A DNA stretch of 17,913 bases. Origin: Archaeoglobaceae archaeon (GTDB lineage Archaea; Halobacteriota; Archaeoglobi; Archaeoglobales; JdFR-42). The position numbers and the translations under genes are program-made. The notes under the pieces were generated by a model, which did not search any database, was not told the origin of the DNA, and worked only from the letters and a program-made list of their open reading frames with translations. Shown here one piece after another: positions 16,002 to 17,913 of the stretch; the stretch's first letter is position 1; every line of letters starts with the position of its first letter. The DNA lies in contig WAJW01000042.1 in assembly GCA_015523685.1 (NCBI GenBank), positions 1 to 17,913 of the forward strand, read 5' to 3'.

Positions 16002-16021
16002 CCTTTCATAAATATTTTTAA
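16002..16021 (-). promoter_or_regulatory. Promoter of the nar operon
   Basis: On the minus strand TTAAAAATATTTATG gives a strong TATA element centred near 16013. Initiation near 15987 leaves a leader of about 20 nt holding AAGGAGG (15975-15981). The copy of CTTTCAT at 16003-16009 repeats one arm of the palindrome at 16052-16074. Confidence 0.6.
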
Positions 16022-16051
16022 GTAAATAAAAAGGAAATGCATTGCCGAAAT

Positions 16052-16074
16052 ATGAAAGATTCACCATCTTTCAT
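16052..16074. repeat. Perfect inverted repeat upstream of the nar promoter, candidate regulator site
   Basis: ATGAAAGAT (16052-16060) and ATCTTTCAT (16066-16074) form 9-bp perfect arms around TCACC. The centre is about 50 bp upstream of the nar TATA element, a normal position for an archaeal activator. It is not followed by a T run in either direction close by, so a terminator is less likely. Confidence 0.55.
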
Positions 16075-16080
16075 TGCCTC

Positions 16081-16160
16081 CCTGAAGTGGCTATTTTTTT
16101 CATCCCGTATATAGAACCATTCCCTTACACTTACGGGTTGGGGGAGAAAGAAACTTCAGG
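16081..16160. repeat. Nested inverted repeats in the nar-purE intergenic region
   Basis: An outer pair, CCTGAAGT (16081-16088) and ACTTCAGG (16153-16160), encloses an inner pair, CCCGTA (16104-16109) and TACGGG (16132-16137). The segment contains no convincing reading frame. It could be a structured 3' untranslated region of purE, a small RNA, or chance. Confidence 0.35.
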
Positions 16161-16244
16161 ATTTCAGGACAAATTTGGAAAGAATACCCGAGTAAGTGAT
16201 TAAAATGATATTGCAGGATAGTGCATGGAGAACATCAGGATTGT

Positions 16245-16661
16245 TTATTGTTCAAGCTTCTTTTTTAAATCTGCATCGAGCAGTCCGAGAATTCTCAGAG
16301 CGAGATATCCGGCATTTTTTCCGTTATCTATCCCCACGGTCGCCACAGGTACACCGGATGGCATCTGAACCATTGACAGCAGGGCGTCAAGACCCATAAG
16401 GCTCACATTTACCGGAACACCTATAACGGGTTTTGAGGTGAGACCAGCAACAACTCCAGGAAGTGCAGCCGAGAGCCCGGCAATTGCAATAAACACCTTT
16501 GCATCACATTCTTTGACGTATTTTCTGAGCTCCTCAGGATTTCTGTGTGCTGAAAGAATTTTTATTTCATATGACACACCGTATTCATCCAGCACAGCTG
16601 TTACCTTCTCTGCAATTTTCTCGTCTGATGCCGAACCGAGAATAACGCTAACATCAACCAT
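16245..16661 (-). CDS. purE: N5-carboxyaminoimidazole ribonucleotide mutase (PurE)
   Basis: A purine biosynthesis enzyme of 138 residues that converts N5-CAIR to CAIR, or, in class II relatives, carboxylates AIR directly. It opens MVDVSVILGSASD with the phosphate-binding GS(A)SD loop. The catalytic SAHRNPE segment is at about residues 36-42, AGLSAALPGVVAG follows near 62-74, and later come the GVPV and LLSMVQMPSGVPVAT blocks. All are expected for a soluble cytoplasmic PurE. I chose the ATG at 16661, where family similarity begins and an AAGGAG lies 3 nt upstream; an ATG at 16727 would add 22 residues with no family resemblance. Class I or II cannot be told with certainty here, and no purK is in the window. 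Confidence 0.9.
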   Translation of the reverse strand: MVDVSVILGSASDEKIAEKVTAVLDEYGVSYEIKILSAHRNPEELRKYVKECDAKVFIAIAGLSAALPGVVAGLTSKPVIGVPVNVSLMGLDALLSMVQMPSGVPVATVGIDNGKNAGYLALRILGLLDADLKKKLEQ

Positions 16662-16748
16662 GTGCTCCTTTAAGAGGGGTGAATAAATAAATATTTTGGC
16701 TGTTCTCCATGGTATCGGGGCAGACATTTACCCTTATGTGGTGCTACC

Positions 16749-16764
16749 ATAAATTTTATATCTG
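16749..16764 (-). promoter_or_regulatory. Candidate TATA element for purE
   Basis: CAGATATAAAATTTATGG on the minus strand would initiate near 16731, giving a leader of about 70 nt before the ATG at 16661. A second AT-rich element, AAATATTTATT at about 16681-16692, would instead give a leaderless message. The sequence does not decide. Confidence 0.4.
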
Positions 16765-16845
16765 TATAATGGCGTCACTTCTGAGGGATTCCGTTCAGAT
16801 ACGACTTATAGCCGATATTTCGGAGTCCTCCAGAAAAGCTCAGTC

Positions 16846-16917
16846 GCGCCGGTAGTGTAGCGGCTATCACAGAGCCCTGCCACGGCTCTAACCCGGGTTC
16901 AAATCCCGGCCGGCGCA
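16846..16917 (+). tRNA. tRNA-Gly (anticodon GCC)
   Basis: A full cloverleaf can be folded. The acceptor stem GCGCCGG (16846-16852) pairs with CCGGCGC (16910-16916), and the discriminator is A16917. The anticodon stem GAGCC/GGCTC encloses the loop CTGCCAC, giving anticodon GCC at 16879-16881. The T stem CCGGG/CCCGG surrounds TTCAAAT. There is no intron and no encoded CCA. GACTTATA at about 16803-16810 may be its TATA element, with a T-rich stretch after 16922. Confidence 0.95.
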
Positions 16918-16977
16918 TCCTCAGTTCTTTTCTGTATTCCAGATGAAATGAAGGGATAAAAATAGTGGCAGAATTTA

Positions 16978-17913
16978 TCAGGCGTCTCTCGGATCCGTGA
17001 GTTCTCCATATATGGCGGTTGAAGCTGCTGTTGCCGGAGAGACGAGATATATTTTACCTTCTGGACTACCCTGTCTTCCAATAAAGTTTCTGTTGGATGT
17101 TGATACGCTTACCTCTCCCTTTCCGATCAGGCCAAAGGATCCACCCATGCATGGTCCACAGCAAGGGAATTCAACAAGGGCTCCAGCTTCTATAAAGATC
17201 TGAATCAGCCCCTCATTAAGTGCCTTAAGATACTCTTTTCTGGATGCAGGTATGACAATCATTCTCGTGTTTTTAGCCACCTCCTCCCCCTTCAGAATAT
17301 CTGCGGCGACCTTGAGGTCTTCAAATCTCCCATTTGTGCATGAGCCGAGAAACACCTGATCAGCCTTTACACCTTTTACCTCTCTCACAGGATGGACATC
17401 ATCAACTCTCGGAGGTAAAGCAACCTGTGGCTCAAGAGATGATGCATTGTAATGAACGACATCTCTGAAAACGGCATCCTCATCACTTTTTACCCCATTC
17501 TCGAGTTTAAAATCAGGGTGAATCTCTCTGAGATACCTCTCCACTTTATCATCAGGCTCCACCATTCCGGTCTTACCACCCATCTCTATTGCCATGTTGC
17601 ACATGGTGAGCCTTCCGGATATATCCATGTTATCAACAACCTTTCCTGCAAATTCACAGGAACAGTAAGTTGCTCCATCTGCTCCCGTAATTCCGATGAG
17701 CTTCAGTATGAGGTCTTTTGCATAAACATGTCTTCCAAGCTTTCCATCAACCTCAAATCTTATCGTTTCCGGAACCTTGAACCACAGCTTTCCCAGCGCA
17801 AGGGCCGTGCCCATGTCCGTTGACCCCATTCCGGTGGCAAATGCCCCGAGAGCACCGTATGTGCATGTATGGGAATCACCCCCTACTATGAGATCTCCCG
17901 GAAATACATGCCC
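16978..17913 (-). CDS. leuC: 3-isopropylmalate dehydratase large subunit (LeuC), 5' end outside window
   Basis: The C-terminal 311 residues of an aconitase-family protein; the start lies beyond the right edge. With LeuD it isomerises 2- to 3-isopropylmalate in leucine synthesis, using a [4Fe-4S] cluster. GGDSHTCTYGALGAF lies at the right edge, FLGSCTNGRFEDL in the middle and PCCGPCMGG near the end; the cysteines in these supply the cluster ligands. The STSNRNFIGRQGSPEGKIYLVSPATAA block is typical of the archaeal/bacterial short LeuC group. Close relatives act as homoaconitase or methylmalate isomerase, so the exact substrate is not certain. No leuD is adjacent downstream. A T-rich run at about 16957-16965 could terminate it before the converging tRNA gene. 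Confidence 0.9.
   Translation of the reverse strand, partial: GHVFPGDLIVGGDSHTCTYGALGAFATGMGSTDMGTALALGKLWFKVPETIRFEVDGKLGRHVYAKDLILKLIGITGADGATYCSCEFAGKVVDNMDISGRLTMCNMAIEMGGKTGMVEPDDKVERYLREIHPDFKLENGVKSDEDAVFRDVVHYNASSLEPQVALPPRVDDVHPVREVKGVKADQVFLGSCTNGRFEDLKVAADILKGEEVAKNTRMIVIPASRKEYLKALNEGLIQIFIEAGALVEFPCCGPCMGGSFGLIGKGEVSVSTSNRNFIGRQGSPEGKIYLVSPATAASTAIYGELTDPRDA

Noticed and set aside
16662..16727. 22-residue N-terminal extension of PurE from the ATG at 16727
   Set aside because: Not similar to PurE proteins, which begin near the VSVILGS strand; a ribosome site precedes the inner ATG. A TATA element at 16757 keeps it barely possible.
1..17913. Insertion sequences, CRISPR arrays, integrases, phage genes or long tandem repeats
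   Set aside because: Looked for and not seen; genes are intact, densely packed and of ordinary metabolic type.

Overview
The window looks like chromosomal DNA of a thermophilic, nitrate-respiring euryarchaeon. An archaeon is indicated by TATA-type promoters about 26 bp before predicted starts, several apparently leaderless genes, an archaeal-type Tfx regulator, a FlaI/FlaJ-like ATPase and membrane-protein pair, and a tRNA without encoded CCA. The combination of c-type cytochrome, nitrate reductase, FTR1 iron permease and WtpA-like uptake protein would fit Archaeoglobales (a Ferroglobus-like organism). That is an inference from gene content; no species is proven.

Layout. (1) 1-813: the start of a molybdate/tungstate-binding lipoprotein gene (minus) divergent from a Tfx-family regulator gene (plus), with only 43 bp between them. 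(2) 826-2791, minus: an FTR1 iron permease with its own operator-like palindrome, preceded by a two-gene unit of DUF2249 protein and G3E (CobW-type) GTPase. (3) 2874-6508, minus: an archaeal type IV pilus/secretion ATPase and a double-domain GspF/TadC membrane protein, translationally coupled, with no pilin in view. (4) 6659-7554, plus: a hemerythrin-like HHE protein coupled to a DsrE-like protein. (5) 7591-15966, minus: a complete nitrate respiration operon in the order diheme cytochrome c (narC), narG, narH, narJ, narI, narK. (6) 15967-16244: the nar promoter region with inverted repeats. (7) 16245-17913: purE (minus), tRNA-Gly(GCC) (plus) and the 3' part of leuC (minus).

How they fit together. 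NarGHI is an energy-conserving quinol:nitrate oxidoreductase. NarJ inserts the molybdenum cofactor, NarK moves nitrate in and nitrite out, and the membrane-anchored diheme cytochrome adds an outer-face electron-transfer step. NarG has no Tat signal, so catalysis should face the cytoplasm, which agrees with a NarK in the same operon. The flanking genes supply or protect metals: molybdate capture with a putative Mo-responsive regulator, iron uptake under a likely iron-dependent repressor, a metal-chaperone-type GTPase, and a di-iron hemerythrin-like protein. These could serve nitrate respiration and its by-products, but the link is by proximity only.

Apart from the 278-bp nar upstream region, coding density is very high. 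I see no insertion sequence, CRISPR array, rRNA or prophage.
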